Source of the DNA: Streptosporangiaceae bacterium NEAU-GS5
GTDB taxonomy: Bacteria > Actinomycetota > Actinomycetes > Streptosporangiales > Streptosporangiaceae
Length of the DNA stretch: 64,000 nucleotides
Assembly: GCA_017592665.1 (NCBI GenBank)
Contig: JAGFNW010000008.1
Location: 124,001 to 188,000 of the forward strand
Reading direction: 5' to 3'
Positions 1 to 7,021 of this stretch are shown here, piece after piece (positions within the stretch are counted from its first letter, which is position 1; the number at the start of each line of letters is the position of its first letter). The notes below the pieces were generated by a model that saw only the letters and a program-made list of their open reading frames with translations, did no database searches and had not been told where the DNA came from. The position numbers were made by a program, and so were the translations under genes.

Positions 1-427
1 CGAGCGTGGCGGCCGCCGTCACCCGCGCCGCGCATTCGTTCGCCGCGACGATCGCGGTCAGCAGCCGGGCGCCGTCCAGGCCGAGCGCCCGGCCGTAGGC
101 CAGCGGCACGGTCACCGTCGAGTTGGACAGGTGACCGGCGTAGGCGGTGTCGTCGAGGTTGAGCCAGGAGCCGAGGCCCGCCAGCACGCGGGCCGAACCG
201 CGTGGATCCGGCTGCAGCGGCGGCCCGAACGCGCGGATCAGCGATCTGCCGAGCGGCAGCCCCGCCCCCGCGCGGATCGCGGTGATCTGGGAGAGCACCT
301 GGCTCTTCGCCAACGCGACCACCCGGGCGGGTATGTCGTCGAATCGGAGCGCGCCGGCCCAGGCCGACAGCTCCTCGGTCAGGCTGGCGCCCTTGTCTCC
401 GTTGTTTCCTGTGGTCTCGTTGTTCAC
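1..427 (-). CDS. MmgE/PrpD family protein, VlmK-like, C-terminal part off the window
   Basis: The first 142 codons of a reading frame that leaves the window at its left edge. Translation of the minus strand gives an N-terminus with the MmgE/PrpD pattern: a leading helix (LTEELSAWAGALRFDDIP), an A-K-S-Q-V helix, and the LNLDDTAYAGH stretch where the family has its conserved Asp-His active-site region. The family includes 2-methylcitrate dehydratase and cis-aconitate decarboxylase; VlmK of valanimycin biosynthesis belongs to it and removes phosphate/water from activated valanimycin hydrate. The GTG start lies 4 bases after the stop of the upstream kinase gene, so the two are one transcription unit. 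The role in elimination is inferred from the neighbour; the fold call is firm. Confidence 0.8.
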   Translation of the reverse strand, partial: MNNETTGNNGDKGASLTEELSAWAGALRFDDIPARVVALAKSQVLSQITAIRAGAGLPLGRSLIRAFGPPLQPDPRGSARVLAGLGSWLNLDDTAYAGHLSNSTVTVPLAYGRALGLDGARLLTAIVAANECAARVTAAATL

Positions 428-431
428 CGGA

Positions 432-1409
432 TCACCGCCCGAGGTCGCACAGCACGGGAAGCAGCCGCGGCCGGACCTCGAGCGTCGCCCGCTGCCCTGG
501 ATCGGGGACCAGGTCGCCGTCGTGCTCGAAACACAGCGGCTCGCCGTCGGTGCGCTCGATGACCACCCTCCGGCCGCTCCGGTAGAACACGTCGGGCAGG
601 TCCAGGTGGGCGCCCTCGCGAAGACGCGCCTGAAGCTCGGCGAACTCGACCCCGACGCCGGCGCCCACGACGCAGACGTCGAGCAGGCCGTCGTCGGGAA
701 CCGACCGCGGCAGCACCTGGTAGTGCCAGGCCCGGTAGCGGCCACCGCCGACGTTGGCGAACAGGGTCGGGCCCTCGTGCAGCACGGTCCCGTCGACGGT
801 GACCCGGCCGGGATACGGCCGGAAGCCGGCCAGCGCGCGTTGGAGGCCGGCCTGCAACCGGGCCGGACCGGTCAGCTCGGCATCGGTCCCCGAAGTCGCC
901 AGGTCCCTCGTGCCTTCGATCACCTTGGCCGTGAGGCCGGCGCCCGCGCCGAGCACCACGAGACGTTTCGACTCGGCGACGCGAGCGAGGTCGAGCCGGT
1001 GGACCCATCCGGCCGGATCGGCAAGGGCCAGCTCGGCCGCTTCCTGCCAGGGCCGGTCACCCCACAGGCCCCGATATGTCGAGTTGCCGGTGCCCGCCGG
1101 GACGACCAGCAGGGCGTGCCGGGCCGCGCTTGCGCCGCCGACCACCAGGCCGCAGGCCACCTCGCGGGTGGTCCCGTCGCCGCCGACCGAGACCACCACC
1201 TGGAAACTGTCGCGCGCCGGTGACCGCACGGCGTCGCAGGCCAGCCGTACGGCATGGCCGGGCCGGGCGGTCCAGGCGATGCGCACCTCCGCGCCGTGCG
1301 CGGCGCAGATCTTGGCCACGTCGTCGACCAGCGACCGATCGGCCTGCCCGGCCGCCGGATTGGCGATGACAAGACACTTCAGCCGCTTTTCTATTCTCAC
1401 GTCCTTCAT
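432..1409 (-). CDS. Diacylglycerol-kinase-fold small-molecule kinase, VlmJ-like
   Basis: 325 residues, normal size for the bacterial YegS/DAGK family. The N-terminus has the I-A-N-P-A-A-G nucleotide-binding strand (residues 14-21), the ATP-binding motif GGDGT is at 76-80, and PAGTGNS is at 104-110. Family members phosphorylate lipid alcohols with ATP. In the valanimycin pathway the DAGK homologue VlmJ phosphorylates the hydroxyl of valanimycin hydrate so that VlmK can eliminate it; the gene just downstream here is a VlmK-family protein, which makes this pairing more likely than a lipid kinase. No clear Shine-Dalgarno precedes the ATG at 1409, and the mRNA may be leaderless. Substrate is inferred. 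Confidence 0.85.
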   Translation of the reverse strand: MKDVRIEKRLKCLVIANPAAGQADRSLVDDVAKICAAHGAEVRIAWTARPGHAVRLACDAVRSPARDSFQVVVSVGGDGTTREVACGLVVGGASAARHALLVVPAGTGNSTYRGLWGDRPWQEAAELALADPAGWVHRLDLARVAESKRLVVLGAGAGLTAKVIEGTRDLATSGTDAELTGPARLQAGLQRALAGFRPYPGRVTVDGTVLHEGPTLFANVGGGRYRAWHYQVLPRSVPDDGLLDVCVVGAGVGVEFAELQARLREGAHLDLPDVFYRSGRRVVIERTDGEPLCFEHDGDLVPDPGQRATLEVRPRLLPVLCDLGR

Positions 1410-1491
1410 AGTGAATAAGCGGCCTGATGCCGGGCTGACCCATTACTGATACCGCATTGTCTCATTTCCGGTGTCATGCGATAGGTGGCTC
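1410..1491. promoter_or_regulatory. Divergent promoter gap between kinase and GMC oxidoreductase genes
   Basis: An 82-bp gap between two divergent starts must hold both promoters. It is AT-richer than its surroundings, with TTATTCAC just upstream of the minus-strand ATG as a possible -10 for a leaderless transcript. AGGTGG (1483-1488) lies 3 bases before the plus-strand ATG. No convincing operator dyad was seen. Confidence 0.3.
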
Positions 1492-3393
1492 ATGAACGAC
1501 CTCACGGAAATGCGGCGGACAATGCTGCGCACGCTCACCGACACCGTCGTACCGGCCCTGCCGCGCGACGACGACCCGACCGGTTTCTGGGCCACCCCCG
1601 GCACCGCGACCGGCTCCGCCGAACTGCTGTGCTGGTGGCTGGAGAACCTGGCCGAGCCGGGATTCGGCCTGCTGCTGGACGGCCTGGCCGCCATGGAGTT
1701 CGAGTCGGCCTCGCAGGAGGGCCGCGAGAAGATCCTCGGGCAGATGGCGGCGTTCTCGCCGGAGGCCGCCCTCGGCGTCCAGGCCCTCGTCGCCCTGGCG
1801 AGACTGTTCACCTACGCCGCCGCCGACAACCCGCTGTGGCCCGGCATCGGCTACCCGGGCCCGCAGGCGCAGCCGCGGGCCGACGCCGACGCGCTGATCG
1901 TCCCGTATGTTCCCGGCGCCGATGAGACCCTCCACTGCGATGTGGTCGTCGTCGGATCCGGGGCCGGGGGCGGCACGATCGCCGGGACCCTGGCCGCGAA
2001 CGGCCGCGACGTCGTCGTCCTCGAGGCCGGCGGCGCGCACACCGCGAGGGACTTCCAGCAGCTCGAGCTGTGGGCCAACCTGGCGCTGCTCTACCGCGGC
2101 GGCCCGGTCGTGACCGCTGACGGCAACGCGGTGCTGTTCGCGGGGGCGACGCTCGGCGGGGGCACCACCGTCAACTGGCAGAACTGGGTGACCCCGGCCG
2201 AGGCCGTACGCGCGGAATGGGCCGGGCACGGCATGCCGGACATCGCCACCGCCGAGTTCGACCGGCACATCGCGGCCGTGTCGGAGCGGGTCGGCGCCAG
2301 CCGCGAGACCTCCGATCTCAACGGTCCGCACCGCCGGATGATCGACGGCGCGCGGCGGCTCGACTGGCGCTGGCGCCGGGCCGTACGCAACGCCGACCCA
2401 GCAACCTACGACCCGGGGCTGGCCGGATTCACCCACTACGGCGACCTGACCGGGAGCAAGCGCGGCACGCTCACCACCTACCTGGCCGACGCCCACGCCG
2501 CGGGCGCCCGGATCCTCACCGACACGCGCGCGCAGCGGATCATCACCGCGGACGGCCGGGCTCAGGGGGTCATCGCCACATTCGGCGGCCGGACGGTCAC
2601 CGTCCGGGCCAAGCACGTAGTGGTCGCCTGCGGCGCGCTGGAGACCCCGGCCCTGCTGCTGCGCAGCGGCATCGGCGGCCCGGCGGTGGGGACCGGGCTG
2701 CGCGTCCACCCGGCGGCGCTGGTGTTCGGCGAGTACGCCGACAAGGTGGACGGCTGGTGGGGCCCGCCGCAGGCGGCCGTGATCGAGCAGTTCCGCGACG
2801 ACGGAGTGCTGATCGAGAACTCGCACTATCATCCGGGCGGCTGGGCGACGCTGATGCCCTGGGACGGCGGGCGGGCGCACAAGGAGGCCATGAGCCGGCT
2901 GGCGCACACGGCGCTGTTCCTCGGCATCGTCCGCGACCAGGGCGCCGGGCGGGTCACCGTCGACGAGAACGGCCAGGCGGTGCATCACTACCCGATGGAC
3001 GACGCGGGCGACCTCGACCGGTTCCGCACCGCGATGGCCGCGCTGATCAGGCTGCACGAGGCGGCGGGGGCGGAGCGGATCCGGGTCCCGCTGACGGGCT
3101 TCGCGCCCTGGTCGAAGGGTGAGGACCTGGAGTCGTGGATCGCCGCGGCGCGCGAGCTCCCGATCGGCGCGGGGGGCATCATGCCGTCCTCGGCGCACCA
3201 GATGGGCACCGCCCGGATAGGCACCGACCCCGCGACCTCCGTGGCCCGGCCGAGCGGCGAACTACACGACACCGGCGGCGTCTGGATCGGCGACACCAGC
3301 GCCTTCCCCACCGCCTCCGGCGCCAACCCCATGTGCGCCTGCATGGCCCTCGCCCACCGAACCGCCGAACAGATCCTGGACAACAAGCCATAA
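1492..3393 (+). CDS. GMC-family FAD-dependent oxidoreductase
   Basis: 633 residues from the ATG preceded by AGGTGG; a GTG at 1471 would add 7 residues but has no ribosome site. The first ~145 residues are a helical extension, then the FAD Rossmann motif GSGAGGGTIAG (about residues 153-163) and the EAGG end of its second strand. The C-terminal GMC domain shows SAHQMGTARIG (catalytic His region) and SGANPMCACMALAHRTAEQI. Family enzymes oxidise primary or secondary alcohols. It stands divergent from the VlmJ/K-like pair and before the main operon, so it could oxidise a hydroxyl of the pathway product, for instance the serine-derived carbinol; that is inference. Not a classical valanimycin gene. 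Confidence 0.85.
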   Translation: MNDLTEMRRTMLRTLTDTVVPALPRDDDPTGFWATPGTATGSAELLCWWLENLAEPGFGLLLDGLAAMEFESASQEGREKILGQMAAFSPEAALGVQALVALARLFTYAAADNPLWPGIGYPGPQAQPRADADALIVPYVPGADETLHCDVVVVGSGAGGGTIAGTLAANGRDVVVLEAGGAHTARDFQQLELWANLALLYRGGPVVTADGNAVLFAGATLGGGTTVNWQNWVTPAEAVRAEWAGHGMPDIATAEFDRHIAAVSERVGASRETSDLNGPHRRMIDGARRLDWRWRRAVRNADPATYDPGLAGFTHYGDLTGSKRGTLTTYLADAHAAGARILTDTRAQRIITADGRAQGVIATFGGRTVTVRAKHVVVACGALETPALLLRSGIGGPAVGTGLRVHPAALVFGEYADKVDGWWGPPQAAVIEQFRDDGVLIENSHYHPGGWATLMPWDGGRAHKEAMSRLAHTALFLGIVRDQGAGRVTVDENGQAVHHYPMDDAGDLDRFRTAMAALIRLHEAAGAERIRVPLTGFAPWSKGEDLESWIAAARELPIGAGGIMPSSAHQMGTARIGTDPATSVARPSGELHDTGGVWIGDTSAFPTASGANPMCACMALAHRTAEQILDNKP

Positions 3394-3547
3394 GCCCCAT
3401 CCCAAAACCTCCCCCTCCCGCCGCCACCCCGGAACCTCCCCCCAACACCGTCGCCCCCCGCCCTCCGGAACCTCCCCCCTTCAGCACCGCCGCCGCCCGG
3501 CCCCCAGCACCGCCGCCCCGGAAATGCCTCCCACAACTCCCCCCGAA

Positions 3548-3697
3548 GCGGCGGCACCCCCACAACCCCCTTCAACGCGACGGCACCCCCGCCAGCTCCC
3601 TTTGATTGCGAGGACACCTCCCGCAACCCCCTCCGACGCAAGGGCGCCTCCGGCGACTTCGTACGACGCGAGGGCATCCCCGGCAGCTCCTTTGACC
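3548..3697 (+). repeat. Degenerate 30-bp tandem repeat, about five units
   Basis: Successive units begin at 3548, 3577, 3608, 3638 and 3668, each starting GCG/GCA and close to GCGAGGGCACCCCCGGCAGC plus a CTCCTTNGAC tail. The array abuts the left arm of the large inverted repeat at 3699. It lies in the gene-free stretch 3394-5176; plus- and minus-strand ORFs across it are low-complexity by-products of the GC bias. Confidence 0.6.
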
Positions 3698-3698
3698 T

Positions 3699-3956
3699 GG
3701 GAGTGCCTCCGGCGGGGGCGCTCCGGCTCCGGGAAGGGGCGCCCCTTCCCTGCCTGTCCTCGACCCCGGCGAGCTCAGCAGACCGTCTCCTTCGGTTCAA
3801 GCCCGGCCGTGCGAGATGGCGTCCGCGTGCTGTGGAAGCTGCCCGCGCTGATGCACACGCGAGGCCGGGCTTGCCCCTTCGTCACCGGCCCGCTTCTGCT
3901 TCGCTGCGGGTCGAGGCAGACGGGAAGGGGGCTTTGGGGGGACATGCGACGCGGGC
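3699..3956 (+). repeat. Left arm of a ~258-bp imperfect inverted repeat
   Basis: The sequence from TGGGAGTGCCTCC to ACGCGGGC is repeated in reverse complement at 4469-4728 with roughly nine bases in ten identical, including a long perfect core around GAGCTCAGCAGACCGTCTCC and GGTTCAAGCCCGGCCG. The spacer is about 512 bp and is filled with short GTGCG-rich repeats. No transposase, terminal-inverted-repeat pair or target-site duplication could be identified, so I call it a repeat rather than an insertion sequence. Confidence 0.8.
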
Positions 3957-4070
3957 GTGGCGTCGTCGTATTCAACGCGTTGACGTGCATCGTTCGCCCG
4001 CGACGTCTGCAGCCATCCACGGCTCCATCCACGACGGCTCCGGGTTCATCGCGTGCCGGCCTGTCTGCGC

Positions 4071-4108
4071 GTGCTGATCTGCGCTGAGCGTGCTGATCTG
4101 CGCTGAGC
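4071..4108 (+). repeat. Perfect 19-bp tandem duplication and following GTGCG-rich repeats
   Basis: GTGCTGATCTGCGCTGAGC occurs at 4071-4089 and again at 4090-4108. It opens a run, to about 4285, of looser units of the type GTGCGCATGCCNGTCTGTG (4165-4275). The run forms the spacer of the large inverted repeat. No coding signal was seen. Confidence 0.75.
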
Positions 4109-4468
4109 GCGCCAGCCTGTGCATCTTCATGCTTGTCCACGCACGCGTGCGCTGATCCGTGCGTGCGCATGCCGATCCGTGTGCGCATGCCAGTCTGTGA
4201 ACGCACGCGCTGGTTCGCGTGTGCGTTCCCGAGCGCGGGGTGCGCATGCCGGTCTTTGTGCGCGTGCCGGTCTGTGAGTGCCTCGAGCGGAAGCTACGGC
4301 GCGTTGCTCGATGCGCCCTCGACGCTCCCCAGCGGGCGCGCGTCACGGCGCGCTTGGCACCGCCGCTTGGCATGGCACGAGTCGCGGGCGCGGAAAGGCC
4401 CGAGCGGGGCCGCAACCTCAAGCATGGCTATGCGCCGCCGACAAAGCAGATGCGGGTGATGGGGCTCG

Positions 4469-4728
4469 GCCCGCATCGCATGTCCCCCAAAGCCCCTTCC
4501 CGTCTGCCTCGACCCGCAGCGAAGCAGAAGCGGGCCGGTGACGAAGGTGCAAGCCCGGCCTCGCGTGTGCATCAGCACGGGCACCTTCCACAGCAACCCC
4601 GACGCCATCCCGCACGGCCGGGCTTGAACCGAAGGAGACGGTCTGCTGAGCTCGCCCAGGGTCGGGGGGCAGACAGGAAGGGGCGACCCCATCCCGGAGC
4701 CCGAGCGCCCCCGCCGGAGGCACTCCCC
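4469..4728 (-). repeat. Right arm of the ~258-bp imperfect inverted repeat
   Basis: Reverse complement of 3699-3956 with scattered substitutions and a few single-base indels. Outward of it, the tandem units differ from those flanking the left arm, so only the arms are shared. Confidence 0.8.
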
Positions 4729-4806
4729 CGCAACAGCCCCGCGCACGAACAGCACCGTTCAAGGGCACGCCGCACACACCCCGCCCAACAGCACACCCAT
4801 GCACCC

Positions 4807-4880
4807 CGCTCAACGGCACCGCTCAACGGCACACCACACCCCGCTCGATGGCGCGGCTCAACGGGGCGGCTCAACGGCAC
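4807..4880 (+). repeat. Short tandem repeat with CGCTCAACGGCAC units
   Basis: Exact copies at 4807-4819 and 4820-4832, with variants GGCTCAACGGGG at 4855-4866 and GGCTCAACGGCAC at 4868-4880. Non-coding; the ORFs that cross it have no family resemblance. Confidence 0.6.
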
Positions 4881-5047
4881 CGTGCCCGGCAGCGCTGGGG
4901 CTGAGACGGAAATCGGCGCTGGGTGCTGGGGCGGAAATCAGAACCGGCGGCACCGGGCTGAGGCGGATTCCAGAGCATGGCTGCGCTGGGGGCGAGGGGG
5001 AATTCGGAGGACGCCTCTCTCGTGGCGGCCCCGGACGGCGGCCCCGG

Positions 5048-5150
5048 GCGGCGGCTCCGCGGTGGGGGGCGGTCCCGGGGGGCGGCTCCGCAGTGGGGGG
5101 CGGTCCCGGGGGGCGGCTCCGGGCGGCGGCTCCGCGGTGGGGGGCGGGGG
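5048..5150 (+). repeat. G-rich 30-bp tandem repeat
   Basis: About three units of the form GGCGGCTCCGCGGTGGGGGG followed by CGGTCCCGGG. The plus strand has long G runs (five to seven), so G-quadruplex or slippage is possible. It ends 26 bp before the 3' end of the tRNA-like gene. Confidence 0.6.
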
Positions 5151-5176
5151 CAGGGGCCCCGGGGGGCTTGTGGGAG

Positions 5177-5263
5177 CGGAGAGGGCAGGATTCGAACCTG
5201 CGCGGGCTTGCACCCGACCGGACTGATGTCCGGCCCTCATTCGGCCTCTCTGAGAACCTCTCC
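5177..5263 (-). tRNA. Class II tRNA-like gene with serine-type features and abnormal anticodon loop
   Basis: The minus strand folds as a cloverleaf: acceptor GGAGAGG (5263-5257) with CCTCTCC (5184-5178), D-stem CTCA/TGAG with a GG-containing loop, a long variable arm CGGG-TGCAAG-CCCG, T-arm GCAGG-TTCGAAT-CCTGC and discriminator G at 5177. The long variable arm, G1-G2-A3 acceptor and G73 match bacterial serine tRNAs. The anticodon stem CCGGA/TCCGG is perfect but closes a 6-base loop, CATCAG, instead of 7, with no U33, so no anticodon can be assigned with confidence (UCA or AUC by position). No CCA is encoded. It would be a poor decoder on the ribosome. It lies divergent to an operon holding an aminoacyl-tRNA-dependent transferase, so a non-translational seryl-donor role is possible. 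A decayed tRNA is the alternative. Confidence 0.7.
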
Positions 5264-5295
5264 TGGTGCTCGATTCAAATATGCGGCACGGGGTC

Positions 5296-5333
5296 TGACA
5301 TTGTGCTGACGTGGCGGCGTCAGCAGGGTGTCA
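5296..5333. promoter_or_regulatory. Operator-like dyad between tRNA-like gene and biosynthetic operon
   Basis: Two nested inverted repeats share one axis: TGCTGACG and CGTCAGCA around TGGCGG (inner), and TGACA and TGTCA outside. The whole 38-bp element is a near-perfect palindrome with a 3-base internal mismatch on each side. It sits between the divergent tRNA-like gene (start 5263) and the operon start at 5402. No T-run follows, so an operator is more likely than a terminator. AT-rich GATTCAAATATG (5272-5283) could hold a -10 for the tRNA side. Confidence 0.5.
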
Positions 5334-5401
5334 ATGGCTTTTCAGTGGTCCTCGATAAATTCGGCGCAGGACGTCAGCGGGATCTGAAAAGGGAGCCGGC
5401 T

Positions 5402-7021
5402 TTGCGGACCTACCATTCTTATGTCGGCGGCCGGGATATTCCGGGAGCCGCCTCCGTTTACGTCGTCTCCGGGCGGGCTCTGCTCGACGACGCGTTCGCC
5501 AGTCTCGCGCTCAAGCGGCGGCTGGAGCGCGGCGGGCAGCCCGACGGCGACCTTCCGCCGGCGATCGTCGGCAAGGTCGCGCGCGCCGACCGGGAGACCG
5601 TGCTGGCCGGGCTGCGGTCGGCGGCGGAGGCGGCCCCCGAGTGGGGCGCGACCCCGCCCGAGGTCCGGATCACCGGCGTCGGCAAACGCATCCACGACGC
5701 GCTGATCCGGCACGCGGACACCATCGTCGAGGTGCTCGTCCACGAAGGCCACCCGGTGAGCCTCGCGCGCTGGCAGGTGTCGGGGATGCTCGAGTGCTTC
5801 GGCCCGCAGTCGCTCGGCTTCTACCTGCAGCAGAGCCGACAGGAGTACACCCACGGGCGCCGCACGATCGTCATCCGGCGGCGGGCCGACGGCGTGGTCT
5901 GCCTGAATCCGCCGCAGAACGCGCCGCTGTCCAGCGCGCTGCTCGGCGCCACCTCGATCATGGCGGGCAACGCCCTGGTCGTACGGGCCCCGCGCAGCGC
6001 ACCGCTCGGCGTCATGTTCGTCATGCGAGAGCTGGTCGCGCCGGCGCTCGAAGAGGTGGGCGCCCCCGCCGGCACGCTCAACCTGGTCTGCGGGGATCCG
6101 GCCGCGATGCTGTCGCTCTGGCTGGAGAGCCCGCTCGTCGACGACGTCATGTACTTCGGTACCAGCGAGAACGGGCTGCGATTCCAGGAGCGCTGCGTGG
6201 CGGCCGGTAAGAAGCCGATCCTGGAGCTGGCGGGCAACGACGTCGTGGCCGTCTGGAAGGACGCCGACCTCGAGCAGGCGGCCGTGGCCGTCACCGAGGG
6301 GTGCTACGGGTCGGGCCAGCTCTGCATGGTCCCCAACCAGGTGCTGGTCCATCCGGCCGCAGCCGACGAGCTGCTGCGGCGCCTGGTCGGCGAGCTGGCC
6401 CGGTTGCGTCCCGGCCATCCGGACGAGGACGGCGTGCTGCTGACCCCGGTGCTGCGCAACGAGAAGTTCTTCGACTGCCTCCGCGACGCGCTCGGCAAGG
6501 GGGCCACGCTCGTCTGCGGCGGCCACGCCATGCAGCTGGACGGCACCCGCGACGACACCGGCATGTTCCTGGAACCCACCGTCGTGCGGGTCGACGGCAT
6601 GGCGCGGGCCCGCGAGATCGAGGCGGTCCGCAGGGAGACCTTCTTCCCGCTGATCCCGGTCGTCGTGGCCGAGCCCGCGCCGGACGACGTGCTGCTCGAC
6701 CGGTTCATCGGCTTCGTGAACACCAACGAGTACGGCCTGCGCAACTCGATCTGGGCCCGCGACGAGGCCGTGGTGGAGCGATTCGTCTCCCGGATCGGCA
6801 ACGGCGGCCTGCTCAAGGTGAACGACTCGCACATCGGCTTCCTGCCGTATCTGCCGACCCACGGCGGCACCGGCCTGACCGGCGGCGTCTACGGCGAGGC
6901 CAACTATCCCGTCCTGCGCACCTCGCATCTGCAAGGTGTCAGCCTCTCCCCCGGCGAACGGCCGCGGGAGGCCGTGTTCAGCGCCTGGGAGGCGCTCGCC
7001 GCCAGGGAGGACGCCCGATGA
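5402..7021 (+). CDS. Aldehyde dehydrogenase-superfamily enzyme, probable acyl-thioester reductase
   Basis: 539 residues from a TTG start chosen because AAAGGGAG (5388-5395) sits 6 bases upstream; upstream codons in the same frame run through the tRNA-like gene and repeats and are not coding. Conserved ALDH residues are present: Asn169 (CLNP), general-base Glu275 in ILELAGND, and nucleophile Cys308 in YGSGQLCM. The N-terminal region before the catalytic domain is longer than in ordinary ALDHs, as in acyl reductases of the LuxC type. It could reduce an acyl-ACP or acyl-CoA to the aldehyde used by the aminotransferase two genes on; oxidation of an aldehyde is the alternative. First gene of a 12-gene operon; its stop overlaps the next ATG. 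Confidence 0.8.
   Translation: MRTYHSYVGGRDIPGAASVYVVSGRALLDDAFASLALKRRLERGGQPDGDLPPAIVGKVARADRETVLAGLRSAAEAAPEWGATPPEVRITGVGKRIHDALIRHADTIVEVLVHEGHPVSLARWQVSGMLECFGPQSLGFYLQQSRQEYTHGRRTIVIRRRADGVVCLNPPQNAPLSSALLGATSIMAGNALVVRAPRSAPLGVMFVMRELVAPALEEVGAPAGTLNLVCGDPAAMLSLWLESPLVDDVMYFGTSENGLRFQERCVAAGKKPILELAGNDVVAVWKDADLEQAAVAVTEGCYGSGQLCMVPNQVLVHPAAADELLRRLVGELARLRPGHPDEDGVLLTPVLRNEKFFDCLRDALGKGATLVCGGHAMQLDGTRDDTGMFLEPTVVRVDGMARAREIEAVRRETFFPLIPVVVAEPAPDDVLLDRFIGFVNTNEYGLRNSIWARDEAVVERFVSRIGNGGLLKVNDSHIGFLPYLPTHGGTGLTGGVYGEANYPVLRTSHLQGVSLSPGERPREAVFSAWEALAAREDAR

Noticed and set aside
3548-3697. CRISPR array
   Set aside because: The ~30-bp units are directly adjacent with no spacers and are degenerate; no cas genes are present.
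3699-4728. Insertion sequence or transposon
   Set aside because: Inverted arms exist, but the 512-bp spacer has no transposase frame and no target duplication was found.
5177-5263. Selenocysteine tRNA
   Set aside because: UCA can be placed in the loop, but the acceptor stem is 7 bp, the D-stem is only 3-4 bp and the variable arm is short; selenocysteine tRNAs have an 8-bp acceptor, a 6-bp D-stem and a longer arm. No selA/selB genes are in view.
4799-5401. A 5' extension of the aldehyde dehydrogenase frame
   Set aside because: The added codons cross the G-rich repeat and the tRNA-like gene on the opposite strand; a TTG with a strong ribosome site at 5402 starts the family-like part.
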